Origin: DATDPM01 sp963841995
GTDB taxonomy: Bacteria; Pseudomonadota; Alphaproteobacteria; DATDPM01
Reading direction: 5' to 3'
DNA length: 64,000 bases
NCBI GenBank assembly: GCA_963841995.1
Contig: CAWJEX010000021.1
Coordinates: 186,001-250,000 of the forward strand
This document shows positions 43,730 to 53,700 of this stretch, piece by piece (the stretch's first letter is position 1; each line of letters starts with the position of its first letter). A program made the translations under genes and the position numbers. Below the pieces are notes generated by a model, which worked only from the letters and a program-made list of their open reading frames with translations, was not told where the DNA came from and searched no databases.

Positions 43730-44674
43730 TTGCGAGTGATCCTGGCCAAACCGAGAGGCTTTTGCGCCGGCGTCGAGCGGGCGATTGAGATTGTCGAACG
43801 CGCCCTCGAAATCTACGGCCCGCCGGTTTATGTCCGCCACGAGATCGTCCACAACAAGCGAGTCGTCGAAGATCTGAAGGCGAAGGGCGCTCGGTTCGTC
43901 GAAGAACTCCACGAAATTCCCGACGGCGCGGTGACGGTATTTTCGGCCCACGGCGTCGCACAAAAGGTGGAAGACACCGCGCGCCTCCGCTCGCTCCCGG
44001 TCATCGATGCGACCTGCCCGCTGGTGGCCAAGGTGCATAAGGAAGGCCAGCGCTACGCCGAACAGGGATTCGAAGTCGTCCTCATCGGCCATGAAGGCCA
44101 TCCCGAAGTCGAAGGCACAATGGGGCGAATTCCCGGCAAGGTCTATCTTGTCTCGACCGCCGAAGCCGCCGAGAAACTCACCGTCGATAATCCGGACAAG
44201 CTTGCCTATGTCTCCCAGACGACGCTTTCGGTCGACGATACCCGTGCGGTGATCGAAGCCTTGAGCGCCCGGTTCCCGAAAATCGTCGGGCCCGATGTGA
44301 AAGACATCTGCTACGCGACCCAGAATCGCCAGCGCGCAGTGCGAGAATTGGCGCCCAACGTCGACTTGTTTCTGGTCGTCGGCGCGCGCAACAGTTCAAA
44401 TTCGAATCGCTTGCGCGAAATCGCCGCGGATACCGGTGTTGCAACTTATCTGATCGAGGACGCGAGCCATCTCGATCCGCAATGGCTCGACGGCGTGGAA
44501 GCGGTCGGCATCACCGCCGGCGCGTCGACCCCGGAAGAACTGGTGCGGGAGCTGATCGAGCGCCTGCGCTCCTTCGGCGATATCGAACTCGAAGTCCTCG
44601 ACGGCGAGGAAGAGAACGTTCAATTCAAGCTGCCCGAGGAACTCCGCAATCTTCCCGTGGCGCGAATCGCTTAG
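43730..44674 (+). CDS. ispH: 4-hydroxy-3-methylbut-2-enyl diphosphate reductase IspH
   Basis: 314 residues. IspH makes IPP and DMAPP in the last MEP step with a 3Fe-4S/4Fe-4S cluster held by three cysteines, visible in GFCAGVERA, DATCPLV and DICYATQNRQ. The start is a TTG at 43730 with GGAG nine bases upstream; the first ATG would lose the cluster-binding N-terminus. Placed between hpnA and hpnH, it supplies the precursors for squalene. The 240-base AT-richer gap upstream probably holds the promoter. Confidence 0.95.
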   Translation: MRVILAKPRGFCAGVERAIEIVERALEIYGPPVYVRHEIVHNKRVVEDLKAKGARFVEELHEIPDGAVTVFSAHGVAQKVEDTARLRSLPVIDATCPLVAKVHKEGQRYAEQGFEVVLIGHEGHPEVEGTMGRIPGKVYLVSTAEAAEKLTVDNPDKLAYVSQTTLSVDDTRAVIEALSARFPKIVGPDVKDICYATQNRQRAVRELAPNVDLFLVVGARNSSNSNRLREIAADTGVATYLIEDASHLDPQWLDGVEAVGITAGASTPEELVRELIERLRSFGDIELEVLDGEEENVQFKLPEELRNLPVARIA

Positions 44675-44723
44675 CGCTGCCGCAATTCCCCGACACTTGG
44701 ATCGATAAGAAAAAGGAACGCCG

Positions 44724-45882
44724 GTGGCCATCCCTCTCATTCAACAAATCAAAGTCGGCGCTTATGTTCTAAAGCAGCGCCTGCGCGGCAACGACAAATA
44801 TCCGCTCGTGCTGATGCTGGAGCCGCTGTTTCGCTGCAACCTGGCCTGCGCCGGTTGCGGGAAAATCGATTATCCGGACGAGATCTTGAACAAGCGTCTC
44901 AGCGTTCAGCAATGCCTGGACGCAGTCGACGAATGCGGCGCGCCCATCGTTTCAATCCCCGGCGGCGAACCGCTGCTGCATAAGGAAATCGGCGAGATTG
45001 CCGCCGGCATCGTGGCGCGCAAGAAATTCGTCTATCTCTGCACCAACGCGTTGCTGCTGGAAAAGAAGCTCGATCTGTTCACGCCGAGTCCCTGATCTGA
45101 CCTTTTCCGTCCACCTCGACGGCGATCGCGAGCACCACGATATTGCGGTGTGCCAAGACGGCGTCTACGACAAAGCCGTGCAGGCGATCAGGGCCACCCG
45201 TGCCCGCGGATTCCGCGTCAACATCAATTGCACGCTCTTTGATGGATCTGAGCCCCACAACGTCGCCGCCTTCTTCGATTCGGCGATGGATCTGGGAATC
45301 GAAAGCATCACCATGTCGCCGGGCTATGCCTATGAGCGCGCGCCCGACCAGGAGCACTTCCTCAACCGGAAGAAGACGAAGGAACTTTTCCGCGGGATCT
45401 TCCGCGCCGGCGGCCGTAAAAACAAATGGCGATTCAGCCATTCGCCGATGTTCCTCGATTTTCTCGCCGGGAACCGCGAATATCGCTGCACGCCCTGGGG
45501 CAACCCGACGCGCAATGTCTTTGGCTGGCAGCGGCCTTGCTATTTGCTGGGTGAAGGTTTTGTCGGCTCCTTCCGCGAGTTAATGGAAGAAACCGACTGG
45601 GATCTTTACGGCACCGGCAATTACGAGAAATGCGCCAATTGCATGGCCCATTGCGGCTATGAGGCAACCGCCGTCGCCGATACCTTCGCCCATCCGCTGC
45701 GAGCTTTGGCGGTGACGATGCGGGGCGTTCAAACCGAAGGGCCGATGGCGGCGGAAATCCCCCTGGAGAACGCGCGGCCGGCCGAATACGTCTTCGAGCG
45801 GCGGGTACACGAAGCGGTGACGCAATTGCACACGCCGAAATCAGAAACGGGTCAGCGCAGCAAGATTGGCGACGCGGCGTAA
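44724..45882 (+). CDS. hpnH: Adenosyl-hopene transferase HpnH (radical SAM), frameshifted
   Basis: HpnH joins adenosyl to diploptene, the first step to bacteriohopanetetrol. The radical-SAM motif is CNLACAGC (about residue 37), followed by GGEPLLHKEIGE. The frame breaks at CCC 45090-45092: with two C the sequence continues FTPSPDLTFSVHLDGDREHHD, giving 385 residues, while as written it stops at 45095 after LFTPSP. The C-terminal part with CTPWGNPTRNVFGWQRPCYLL and CANCMAHCGYE is intact in the next frame. GTG start. The last 42 bases overlap the convergent hpnG. Confidence 0.9.
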
Positions 45883-46527
45883 CGCACTAAGCGCCGCCTT
45901 CTGATCCTTCGCGAGTTCCAACAACCTCAGAATCTCCCACGGGCGGAACAGAAGCTTCGCCAGCACGGGTGCGATGCGGGTACGCCCAGCGCTATCGACG
46001 CCGATCATTACCCAATCCGGAACATCCCGTCTTGCCGGGTCCGCAATCGCACGAAGGGCGAGGAACGGAACGTTCTTTTCCTTGGCAGCGCGCGCCACTG
46101 CATGACTTTCCATATCGACGGCAATCGCCCCGCTCTCGCGGAACAGCTTCGCTTTGCTGGCTTGGTCCAGAACCGGGCTGTCGCGGCCAGCGATCGATCC
46201 GTCGGTAAACTCGATGCGGCCACGAGCGTCGCTGCAAACCGCGCCGCGCCAATTGGGATCACTGTCGAACCGCGTGCCATGGGGGCCGATGACGGCGCGC
46301 GCCAAAACCAGCGTGCCCGGAGGAAGTTTCGGATCGAGCCCGCCGGCGATTCCGAAGCTGAGCAAGGCCTTCGCCCCGTCGGCGACGAGCCGAAGAGCGC
46401 CGCCATAGGCATTCACGGAGTTTCCGGCGGAGACGGAGATGGGCGGATTGGATGACGAGTCCGACAGGCAATGGGCCTCGACCAAGAGGCCGGTGACGAC
46501 GCCGACGGTTTGCGCAGCCGCTCTCAC
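45841..46527 (-). CDS. hpnG: Hopanoid-associated phosphorylase HpnG
   Basis: 228 residues of the purine-nucleoside-phosphorylase family. HpnG removes adenine from adenosylhopane to give ribosylhopane. Visible are the phosphorylase features SFGIAGGLDPKLPPGTLVLA and AVDMESHAVARAAKEKNVPFLALRAIAD (nucleobase/ribose site). The start is the GTG at 46527, which overlaps the stop of the cyclase gene (GTGA, 46524-46527). A much longer open frame extends upstream through the cyclase gene but is only its shadow. Convergent with hpnH, which encodes the preceding enzyme. Confidence 0.88.
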   Translation of the reverse strand: MRAAAQTVGVVTGLLVEAHCLSDSSSNPPISVSAGNSVNAYGGALRLVADGAKALLSFGIAGGLDPKLPPGTLVLARAVIGPHGTRFDSDPNWRGAVCSDARGRIEFTDGSIAGRDSPVLDQASKAKLFRESGAIAVDMESHAVARAAKEKNVPFLALRAIADPARRDVPDWVMIGVDSAGRTRIAPVLAKLLFRPWEILRLLELAKDQKAALSALRRVANLAALTRF

Positions 46528-48476
46528 ATCCCGTACATCGCGGACGGCGTGTTGCCGCGCGATAGATTGCGGTATCGCGCGAGCGCCCACAGCGGGAAAT
46601 AGGCGGCATAGCCGTGATAGCGGAGATAAAACACCCGCGGGAATCCAACGGCGGTGAACCATTCCTCGTCCCAGCGCGCACCCTGGCGCGGGGCATCGAG
46701 CAGATATTGGACGCCGCGGGAAACCGCTTCGCTCTTCACTTCGCCCGCCGCCATCAATCCTAATACCGCCCAAGCCGTCTGGGAGGCCGTGCTCGCCTTC
46801 GCTTCGGATTTGCGGTTCGGCCAATACGTGGCGCCGTCCTCGCCCCAACCGCCGTCTTCGCGCTGGCGCGATTTGAGCCAGTCGACGGCCTTGCGGATAT
46901 GCGGCGCCTTGGGGGCCTCGCCCGCGGCGTTGAAGGCGCAAAGCACCGACCACGTCCCGTATATATAATTGGTGCCCCAGCGCCCAAACCAGGAACCATC
47001 TTTTTCCTGCTCGCGGCGAAGGTAATCGAGTCCGCGCGCGGTCGCCGGGTGTTCGCGGGAATATCCGAGCTGCGCCAGCATGCTGACACATCGCGCCGAA
47101 ACATCGGCGGTCGGCGGATCGAGCAGGGCGCCATGATCCGCAAACGGGATGTTGTTCAGATAATAATAAGTGTTGTCGGCGTCGAACGATCCCCAGCCGC
47201 CGTTCTTGCTTTGCATGCCGATGATCCATTCGGCGGCACGGGAGAGATTCTCGCGGTAGCGCGCGCCGTCGCTGCGCTCCAGCGCCATGGCGACGACTGC
47301 CGTGTCGTCCACGTCGGGGTAATAGTCGTTCCAATACTGAAATGCCCAGCCGCCGGGGCGCAATCCGGGCCGGGCCCAGGCCCAATCGCCTTCGACCTCG
47401 AGAATTTGGCGCTTGGCGAGCCAATCGAGGCAGCCGCGGACCGATTGGCCGTTCCGCGGCTCGCCGGCTTCCATCATCGCATGGGCAGCAAGACCGCTGT
47501 CCCAAATCGGCGAAACACAGGGTTGGCAATAGGTCCGGCCGTCGAGCCGGATCATCAGCTTTTCGATGGATTGGCGCGCGATCGCATAGTCCGGATGATT
47601 CTTTGCGTAGCCGAGCTGGTCGAAGACCATCACCGTATTGGCCATGGCCGGAAAAATGGCGCCAAGCCCATCTTCGCCATTGAGGCGCTTGGTCACGAAA
47701 TCGACCGCCGCCTGAATCGCGCGCTGTCGCGGGCGCTTCGGAAAGAACGGCTCGATCCTGCGCAAGAGCCGGTCGACAGCGAGCAAGACATCGCCGAGCT
47801 TCTTGCCGGTCGGATTGACGAAATAGCGGGTTTCTTGTTCTGGCGGCACGGCGAAGAGTTCGGGAATGGAAACCCGCCGCGGATTTCGCGCCAGCGGCTT
47901 CAATGCCATCAGGACCAGTAGCGGCACGATCACGGTCCGCGACCAATAAGACACTTTCGCGAGGTGAAAGGGGAACCAGCGTGGGAGCAGCATGATCTCG
48001 ATCGGCATCACCGGAACCGCGCGCCAGGGTACCTGGCCGAAAATAGCGAGTGCCACACGGGTGAAAACATTCGACCGGGCAGCACCGCCATAGGCCAGAA
48101 TCGCGTCGCGTGCGCGTTTCATGTGGGGCGCGCTAATATCGTTGCCCGCAATCTTGAGCGCGTAATAGGCCTTAACCGAGGCCGAGATATCGAAATCGCC
48201 CTTGTGGAACAGCGGCCAGCCGCCATGCTCGCCCTGCAACGAGCGAATGAATTCGGCGACCTTCTTCTCCAAGCCGACGTCGATTTCGGCTTCCGTATCG
48301 GCGAGGAAATGTTTCAGCAGAATGTATTCGGAGGGGATGGTGGCATCGGCCTCGAGCTCGAACACCCAATGGCCGTCTTCGGCCTGAAGCTTTTTCAGGG
48401 CCGATTTCGCGTCCTCGATCACGCTATCGAGGCGGGATTCGATCTCGGGGCTTTTGACAGCGCGGTGGAGCGGCAT
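46524..48476 (-). CDS. shc: Squalene-hopene cyclase
   Basis: 650 residues (HpnF). The enzyme cyclises squalene to hopene/diplopterol at the membrane. The catalytic DxDD motif is in PDVDDTAVV (coding bases near 47305-47330), and several QW repeats (GGWPLFH, GGWGSFD, GSWFGRWG, GGWGEDGATYW) are spread along it. The ATG at 48476 gives the standard length. The upstream in-frame stretch as far as 48851 reads as hpnE in another frame and is not part of the protein. Lies between hpnE and hpnG; frame intact. Confidence 0.96.
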   Translation of the reverse strand: MPLHRAVKSPEIESRLDSVIEDAKSALKKLQAEDGHWVFELEADATIPSEYILLKHFLADTEAEIDVGLEKKVAEFIRSLQGEHGGWPLFHKGDFDISASVKAYYALKIAGNDISAPHMKRARDAILAYGGAARSNVFTRVALAIFGQVPWRAVPVMPIEIMLLPRWFPFHLAKVSYWSRTVIVPLLVLMALKPLARNPRRVSIPELFAVPPEQETRYFVNPTGKKLGDVLLAVDRLLRRIEPFFPKRPRQRAIQAAVDFVTKRLNGEDGLGAIFPAMANTVMVFDQLGYAKNHPDYAIARQSIEKLMIRLDGRTYCQPCVSPIWDSGLAAHAMMEAGEPRNGQSVRGCLDWLAKRQILEVEGDWAWARPGLRPGGWAFQYWNDYYPDVDDTAVVAMALERSDGARYRENLSRAAEWIIGMQSKNGGWGSFDADNTYYYLNNIPFADHGALLDPPTADVSARCVSMLAQLGYSREHPATARGLDYLRREQEKDGSWFGRWGTNYIYGTWSVLCAFNAAGEAPKAPHIRKAVDWLKSRQREDGGWGEDGATYWPNRKSEAKASTASQTAWAVLGLMAAGEVKSEAVSRGVQYLLDAPRQGARWDEEWFTAVGFPRVFYLRYHGYAAYFPLWALARYRNLSRGNTPSAMYGM

Positions 48477-48508
48477 AAAACCGGGGTTACGGGTTGAGGC
48501 GATTAAAG

Positions 48509-49771
48509 TCAAGCTGCGATCGCCGCCGCGGCGGCAAAGCCGGAACGGATCGCACCTTCGATGGTGGCCGGCAATCCGGTATCCGTCCAATCGCCGGCCA
48601 GGAATAAATTCGAGATCGCCGTTCGCGTTTTGGGGCGGAGAGACAGCAATTCCGGCGTCTGGGCGAAGGTCGCGCGCTTCTCCTTGATGATCCGGTGGGG
48701 CGGCAGGGAATCGGTGCAGGTGGCGGGAAGGCTCAGGGCTTGAACGACTTCCGGCCAGACTTTGGCGGCGATCGTCTCCGCGTCTTCGGTCGCCAGCGCG
48801 TTGGCGGCACTGACCGTCACCGAGGCGACGTCGCCGCGCCGGAACATCCATTCCGAGACGCCGCCGATGATGCCAAGAAGGGGGCCGTCCAGCGACGTTG
48901 GCCTTGCCGTCTGCGGCAGCCGGAAATGAGCATTCACGATGGCGCTGAAATCCCGCGGTACGGGAAGGGAGGGCAAAAGCTGGGCGGCGTTCTCCGGCGG
49001 GATGGCAAGCACTACCGAATCCTTCGGAGCCAGGAGAATTTTCTCGTCGCCGAAATCGAGGGCGGCGACAGCGTCATCCTGAATCTCAAAAGTCCTCAGC
49101 CGGCGATTGAAGCGGATATCGGCGCCGGCATTGCCGAGCTTCGCAATGGCCGGATCGATGAACGTCATCTGCAATCCTTCGCGGGCGATGCAAGGGCGGC
49201 TCGCGGCAGCGCCCTTTCCGAAGGTGAGCCGAAGCACAGGCCACAGCAATTTTGCGGAGCCTTTCTCGGGCGCGATATTGAGGACGGCGATGGCGAGCGG
49301 CCGCCAGAATCGTTCGAAGGCCGGCGAACCCTGATCGAAGCAGTCGGCAATGGTCGCCTGATCCGACGCGAAAGCGAGCTTGAGTCCTGCGAGATAGTCG
49401 CGCGGCCTGGTGCCGGGGATCCGCCGCTTCGCCGAAAAAATCCACCACGGGATCGGTCCGTTGTTCGGCCGTACTGTCCAGTGCAGCCCGGTCCTCAAAT
49501 CGACGAAGGGGATCGACGCGTCGGGCGCGATCAGAAGCCGGTCCCGGGCACCGATGGCGTCGAGATAAGAAAGGGCCGCGGTATTGCCGCTCAGGAGCAG
49601 GTGATTGCCGTTGTCGACGATGCGATCCATGCCGGGATCGGACAAGGACCGGCAGCGCCCGCCGCCATGGTCGGTCGCCTCGCAAAGAATCACCCGCCTG
49701 CCGGAGGCGGCCAAGCGGATGGCGCAAGCCAGCCCGGCGACACCGGCACCGATTACGAAAACCCAATTCAT
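48509..49771 (-). CDS. hpnE: Hydroxysqualene dehydroxylase HpnE
   Basis: 420 residues. The FAD-binding start MNWVFVIGAGVAGLACAIRLAASGRRVILCEA and the C-terminal FLAGDWTDTGLPATIEGAIRSG identify the squalene-associated FAD-dependent family. HpnE reduces hydroxysqualene to squalene, the third step after HpnD and HpnC. Start at 49771, 11 bases after hpnD. All three squalene genes are in this leftward unit. Confidence 0.92.
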   Translation of the reverse strand: MNWVFVIGAGVAGLACAIRLAASGRRVILCEATDHGGGRCRSLSDPGMDRIVDNGNHLLLSGNTAALSYLDAIGARDRLLIAPDASIPFVDLRTGLHWTVRPNNGPIPWWIFSAKRRIPGTRPRDYLAGLKLAFASDQATIADCFDQGSPAFERFWRPLAIAVLNIAPEKGSAKLLWPVLRLTFGKGAAASRPCIAREGLQMTFIDPAIAKLGNAGADIRFNRRLRTFEIQDDAVAALDFGDEKILLAPKDSVVLAIPPENAAQLLPSLPVPRDFSAIVNAHFRLPQTARPTSLDGPLLGIIGGVSEWMFRRGDVASVTVSAANALATEDAETIAAKVWPEVVQALSLPATCTDSLPPHRIIKEKRATFAQTPELLSLRPKTRTAISNLFLAGDWTDTGLPATIEGAIRSGFAAAAAIAA

Positions 49772-49781
49772 GGATTGTTGT

Positions 49782-50648
49782 TTACAGGAGGCCGTGGCGC
49801 AGCGCGATCCAGATCTTGGTCGGCTTGCCGACCGCGATCGGCTCATCAAGGCGCTGCCAACCGCGGCGGATCAATTTCTCGAGAATCCGCCGGTAAATTT
49901 TCATCATGATGATGGCGGGCCGGAGCGCGCGGCGGTCGCAATCGCGCAGCGCTTCTTCGGCTTCGGCGAATTTTGCGCGCGCCATCTTCGCCATTTCGGC
50001 GCAGACGGCCGGAAGGGCGGGATGGGCGAGAACGCTTAACGGATCGCTTGGCGCGATGCCGTGTTTCTCCAAGAGCTCGCGAGGCAAATAGAGGCGCCCG
50101 CTGCCGGCGTCTTCCGCGAGATCGCGGAGGATGTTGGTGAATTGCAGGGCCTCGCCGAGTGACAACGCCAGATCGCGGGCGGGGCGCGAGCAATCCCCGA
50201 ACGCGCAAATCGACAACAAACCGACCGCACCCGCCACCCGCGCGCAATACTGCTTGAGCACGGCCATTGACGGTGCGCGCATCTCTTCCCGCGCATCCAT
50301 GGCGACACCATCGATGACCGCTAGAAAATCGCCGCGCTCGAGCCCGAACATGCGGGTCGCCCCGAGCAGAGCCCGTCCCGTCAGCGTCAGCGGTGTCCCT
50401 GCAAACAACCGGTCGATTTCGGTGCGCCACTCATCGAGAAGCTGGACGCGCTTCGCCGGCGTCTCGGGGCCGTCGGCGACATCGTCGACTTCGCGGCAAA
50501 AGGCATAGATGGCATACATCGCCTCGCGCCGGGCGCGGGGCAGAATGCGCATTCCCCAGAAGAATGACGAACCCGATTGGACGGTGACTTGAGCGGCATG
50601 GGCAGCCTGCGCCCGTGCCGCGGTGCCGGACGGTTGAAGCTCAAGCAT
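49782..50648 (-). CDS. hpnD: Presqualene diphosphate synthase HpnD
   Basis: 288 residues of the squalene/phytoene synthase family. The first Asp-rich motif is FCREVDDVAD and the second NILRDLAEDAGSGRLYLP. HpnD condenses two farnesyl diphosphates to presqualene diphosphate. It belongs to the hopanoid unit dxs-hpnD-hpnE-shc-hpnG. The first 20 residues (Ala-rich) precede the conserved domain, so a slightly later start cannot be excluded. Confidence 0.92.
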   Translation of the reverse strand: MLELQPSGTAARAQAAHAAQVTVQSGSSFFWGMRILPRARREAMYAIYAFCREVDDVADGPETPAKRVQLLDEWRTEIDRLFAGTPLTLTGRALLGATRMFGLERGDFLAVIDGVAMDAREEMRAPSMAVLKQYCARVAGAVGLLSICAFGDCSRPARDLALSLGEALQFTNILRDLAEDAGSGRLYLPRELLEKHGIAPSDPLSVLAHPALPAVCAEMAKMARAKFAEAEEALRDCDRRALRPAIIMMKIYRRILEKLIRRGWQRLDEPIAVGKPTKIWIALRHGLL

Positions 50649-50701
50649 GATGCTTGGACACGCCCCAACTCAATCCGGGGCAATGCCACCGGAGACGAGG
50701 A

Positions 50702-52625
50702 TTAGGCGCGCTCGCGCCGTACGGCAAGTGTCGCCTCGCGTCCCAAGGCCGTCAGCGCGGTCGTGACGATCTGCGGCGCGTTAAGCCCCGCCGCGTCATA
50801 CTGCAATTGCGGCTTGTCATGCGCCAGGAAGCGGTCCGGCAGGATCAACGGCCGGAATCTCAAGCCCCGCATCGAGCATGCCTTCGGTCGCCAGGAATTG
50901 CAGGACGTGGGCGGCAAATCCGCCGACCGCACCTTCTTCGACCGTAATCAGAACTTCATGTTCGCGCGCCAGACGCTTGATCAAATCGGTATCCAGCGGC
51001 TTCGCAAACCGCGCGTCCACGACCGTCGTCGAGAGCCCGCGGGCCTGCAAATCGTCGGCCGCCTTCAGGCATTCCTGCATCCGCGTTCCGAAGGAGAGAA
51101 GCGCCACCACACTGCCTTCGCGCAAGATTCGGCCCTTGCCGATCTCCAACGGCGTGCCCCGCTCCGGGAGCTGGAGGCCGATACCTTCGCCGCGCGGATA
51201 GCGCACCGCAGACGGGCGATCGTCGATCGCAGCGCAAGTGGCGACCATATTCATCAGCTCCACCTCATCCGCCGCCGCCATGACGACGAAGCCAGGAAGC
51301 GTCGCGAGATAGGTCACGTCGTAGGCGCCGGCATGGGTCGGACCGTCGGCGCCGACCAGACCGGCGCGATCGAGGGCGAAGCGCACGGGGAGCGATTGGA
51401 TCGCGACGTCGTGGACCACTTGGTCATAGGCGCGCTGCAGGAAGGTCGAATAGATCGCGGCAAAGGGCTTCATCCCTTCCGAGGCGAGCCCGGCGGCGAA
51501 AGTCACGCCATGCTGTTCGGCAATGCCGACGTCAAAGCAGCGCTCGGGGAAATGCTTTGCGAATTTATTCAAGCCGGTGCCGGACGGCATCGCCGCGGTG
51601 ATGGCGACGATCTTCGGGTCGGCCTCGGCTTCGGCGATCAGCGCTTTGGCGAAGACCTCGGTATAGGTCGGAGCCTTGGCTTCAGGTTTGACTTGAACGC
51701 CGGTTACCACGTCGAATTTGTTGACGCCGTGATACTTGTCCGCGGCGGCTTCGGCCGGGCCGTAACCCTTGCCCTTTTGCGTGACCACGTGAACCAGCAC
51801 GGGGCGCTTGGCGTCGGCATCCCGCACGTTCTTGAGGACGGGAAGCAAATGATCCAGATTGTGGCCGTCGATGGGACCGACATAAAAGAATCCCATCTCT
51901 TCGAACAGCGTGCCGCCGGTCACCATGCCGCGGGCATATTCTTCGGCGCGGCGGGCCGCCACCGCAAACGGCCGCGGGAAGCGCTTGGCCATCGCCCGTG
52001 CGATATCGCGGAGGCTACGGTAGCCGCTGCTGGAGATGAGCCGCGACAAATACGCGCTCATGGCGCCCACCGGCGGGGCGATCGACATGTCGTTGTCGTT
52101 CAAAATGACGATCAATCGGCTGTCCATCGAGCCGGCATTGTTCATCGCCTCATAGGCCATGCCGGCGCTCATCGCGCCGTCGCCGATCACGCAGACGACG
52201 TTGTTGTCTCTGCCCATTAGATCGCGGGCGACCGCCATGCCGAGGCCGGCGGAAATCGAGGTGGAGCTGTGCGCGGCGCCAAACGGATCGTATTTGCTCT
52301 CGGCGCGGCAGGTGAATCCGGAAAGACCATTGCCTTGACGGAGGGTCCGAATCCGGTCGCGGCGTCCGGTGAGAATTTTGTGCGGATAGCTTTGATGGCC
52401 GACGTCCCAAATCAACCGGTCGCGCGGCGTCTCGAAAACGTGATGAAGCGCCACCGTCAACTCGATCACGCCGAGGCTTGCCCCCAAATGACCGCCGGTC
52501 ACTGAAACCGCATCGATGGTTTCGTGGCGCAACTCATCGGCGAGCTGCCGCAACTCCGCCATCGACAAGCCGCGCATGTCCGCCGGCTCTTTCACCCGAT
52601 CCAATAACGGTGTTTCAGAGGTCAT
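50702..52625 (-). CDS. dxs: 1-deoxy-D-xylulose-5-phosphate synthase, C-terminal frameshift
   Basis: DXS makes DXP from pyruvate and glyceraldehyde-3-phosphate using thiamine diphosphate, the entry to the MEP pathway. Motifs: HQSYPHKILTGR, GDGAMSAGMAYEAMNNAG (ThDP/Mg), DRAGLVGADGPTHAG. As written the frame ends at 50817 with AVDPAGPLPGA. One C too many at 50872-50875 (coding TTCCGG) is the cause; with TTCGG the protein continues EIRPLILPDRFLAHDKPQLQYDAAGLNA... to the TAA at 50702, a normal 640 residues. It sits inside the hopanoid cluster. Confidence 0.93.
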
Positions 52626-52804
52626 GACGTTTTTTCCCAGTGGTTGATCGTGGATTTGCCAGCGCGATAGGCCGCCGGAAGATGGTTAAGGCGATCCGCA
52701 GGATTCAGCCCCAACCCGCGGGTATTCCCTGATATGGCATCTTGGACAGCGAGTTTATTATCATGGCGCTGCCAGGGAAAGCTTATTTTACCCCTTGCTT
52801 TTGC

Positions 52805-53698
52805 TCAGGAAATTTTATTTTGCGAGCGATTCGCACGTGCAGAAACCTGAAGTGCAGTGCGAACGACGCCTTTTATGCTGCAAAGCAATAAGGCCAAGGA
52901 CGAGAGTTCCACCCGCTCCGCGATCGGATCGCGGCGGCGCAAAAGATGGGTTAAGCGTACCGCGATTTCGACGATGACGGCCGACTCCATAGCCAGTCTC
53001 CGGCTTCGCAGCTTCTTTGGAAGTTGACGGGCGAGAACCAGCAAACCTTCCACGCCATCGAGGGTGCGATCCATGACCCGGCGCAGAGCCGGCGTCGAGC
53101 GATCGCGTCGAAGGTCGGAAATATCCGCGCCTTCTGCCGTCATGAAATCCATGGGCAGGTAGACGCGATCGAGATTGCGGCAATCATCCGCGCAGTCCTG
53201 CAGATGATTGATGATTTGAAGCGCATTGCAGAGTGCGTCGGATGCGGGGTAGCCGTCCTTCGTCTCGCCGTGAAGATCGAGCAAATAGCGTCCCACGGGC
53301 GAGGCCGACAAATAGCAATAACCCTTTAAATCGTCCCAATCCCGGTACCGCAATTTGGTTGCGTCCTGTTTGAAGGCGGCCACCAAATCGACGGCGTGTT
53401 GCGCCGGCACGCAAGTCTCGGTCAGACTTTGGCGGAGGCGGTAGGCTTTCTCGTAACCGGGAACGTCGTTGATGCGGCCGGTCACCGCTTTTTCAAAGGC
53501 GTCGAGCCGGGTGAGCTTGTCCGTCGCGGGTAATCTCGGATTGTCGGCGATGTCGTCGATGGCCCGGGCAAAGGCGTAGAAAACGGCGACATGGCGGCGC
53601 AATCGCCGCGCAATGAGAAATGAGCCGACGGGAAAATTCTCGTCACTCGATCCTTTCCCCGACGGGGTTTCGACTGCGGCCACGACGCTCGCTTCCAT
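52805..53698 (-). CDS. hpnC: Hydroxysqualene synthase HpnC
   Basis: 297 residues of the squalene synthase-like family. YAFARAIDDIADN is the first motif and NHLQDCADDCRNLDRVYLP the second. HpnC converts presqualene diphosphate to hydroxysqualene. Starts at 53698 immediately after the stop of hpnB. The 179-base gap to dxs has no gene. Cytoplasmic, membrane-associated. Confidence 0.92.
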   Translation of the reverse strand: MEASVVAAVETPSGKGSSDENFPVGSFLIARRLRRHVAVFYAFARAIDDIADNPRLPATDKLTRLDAFEKAVTGRINDVPGYEKAYRLRQSLTETCVPAQHAVDLVAAFKQDATKLRYRDWDDLKGYCYLSASPVGRYLLDLHGETKDGYPASDALCNALQIINHLQDCADDCRNLDRVYLPMDFMTAEGADISDLRRDRSTPALRRVMDRTLDGVEGLLVLARQLPKKLRSRRLAMESAVIVEIAVRLTHLLRRRDPIAERVELSSLALLLCSIKGVVRTALQVSARANRSQNKIS

Positions 53699-53700
53699 GA

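Noticed and set aside
46528..47946. Very long minus-strand frame continuing upstream of hpnG
   Set aside because: It lies over the squalene-hopene cyclase gene in another frame. Only the part from the GTG at 46527 is HpnG.
48477..48851. Possible N-terminal extension of the cyclase
   Set aside because: The residues are Arg/Gly-rich and read hpnE out of frame. The cyclase is complete from 48476.
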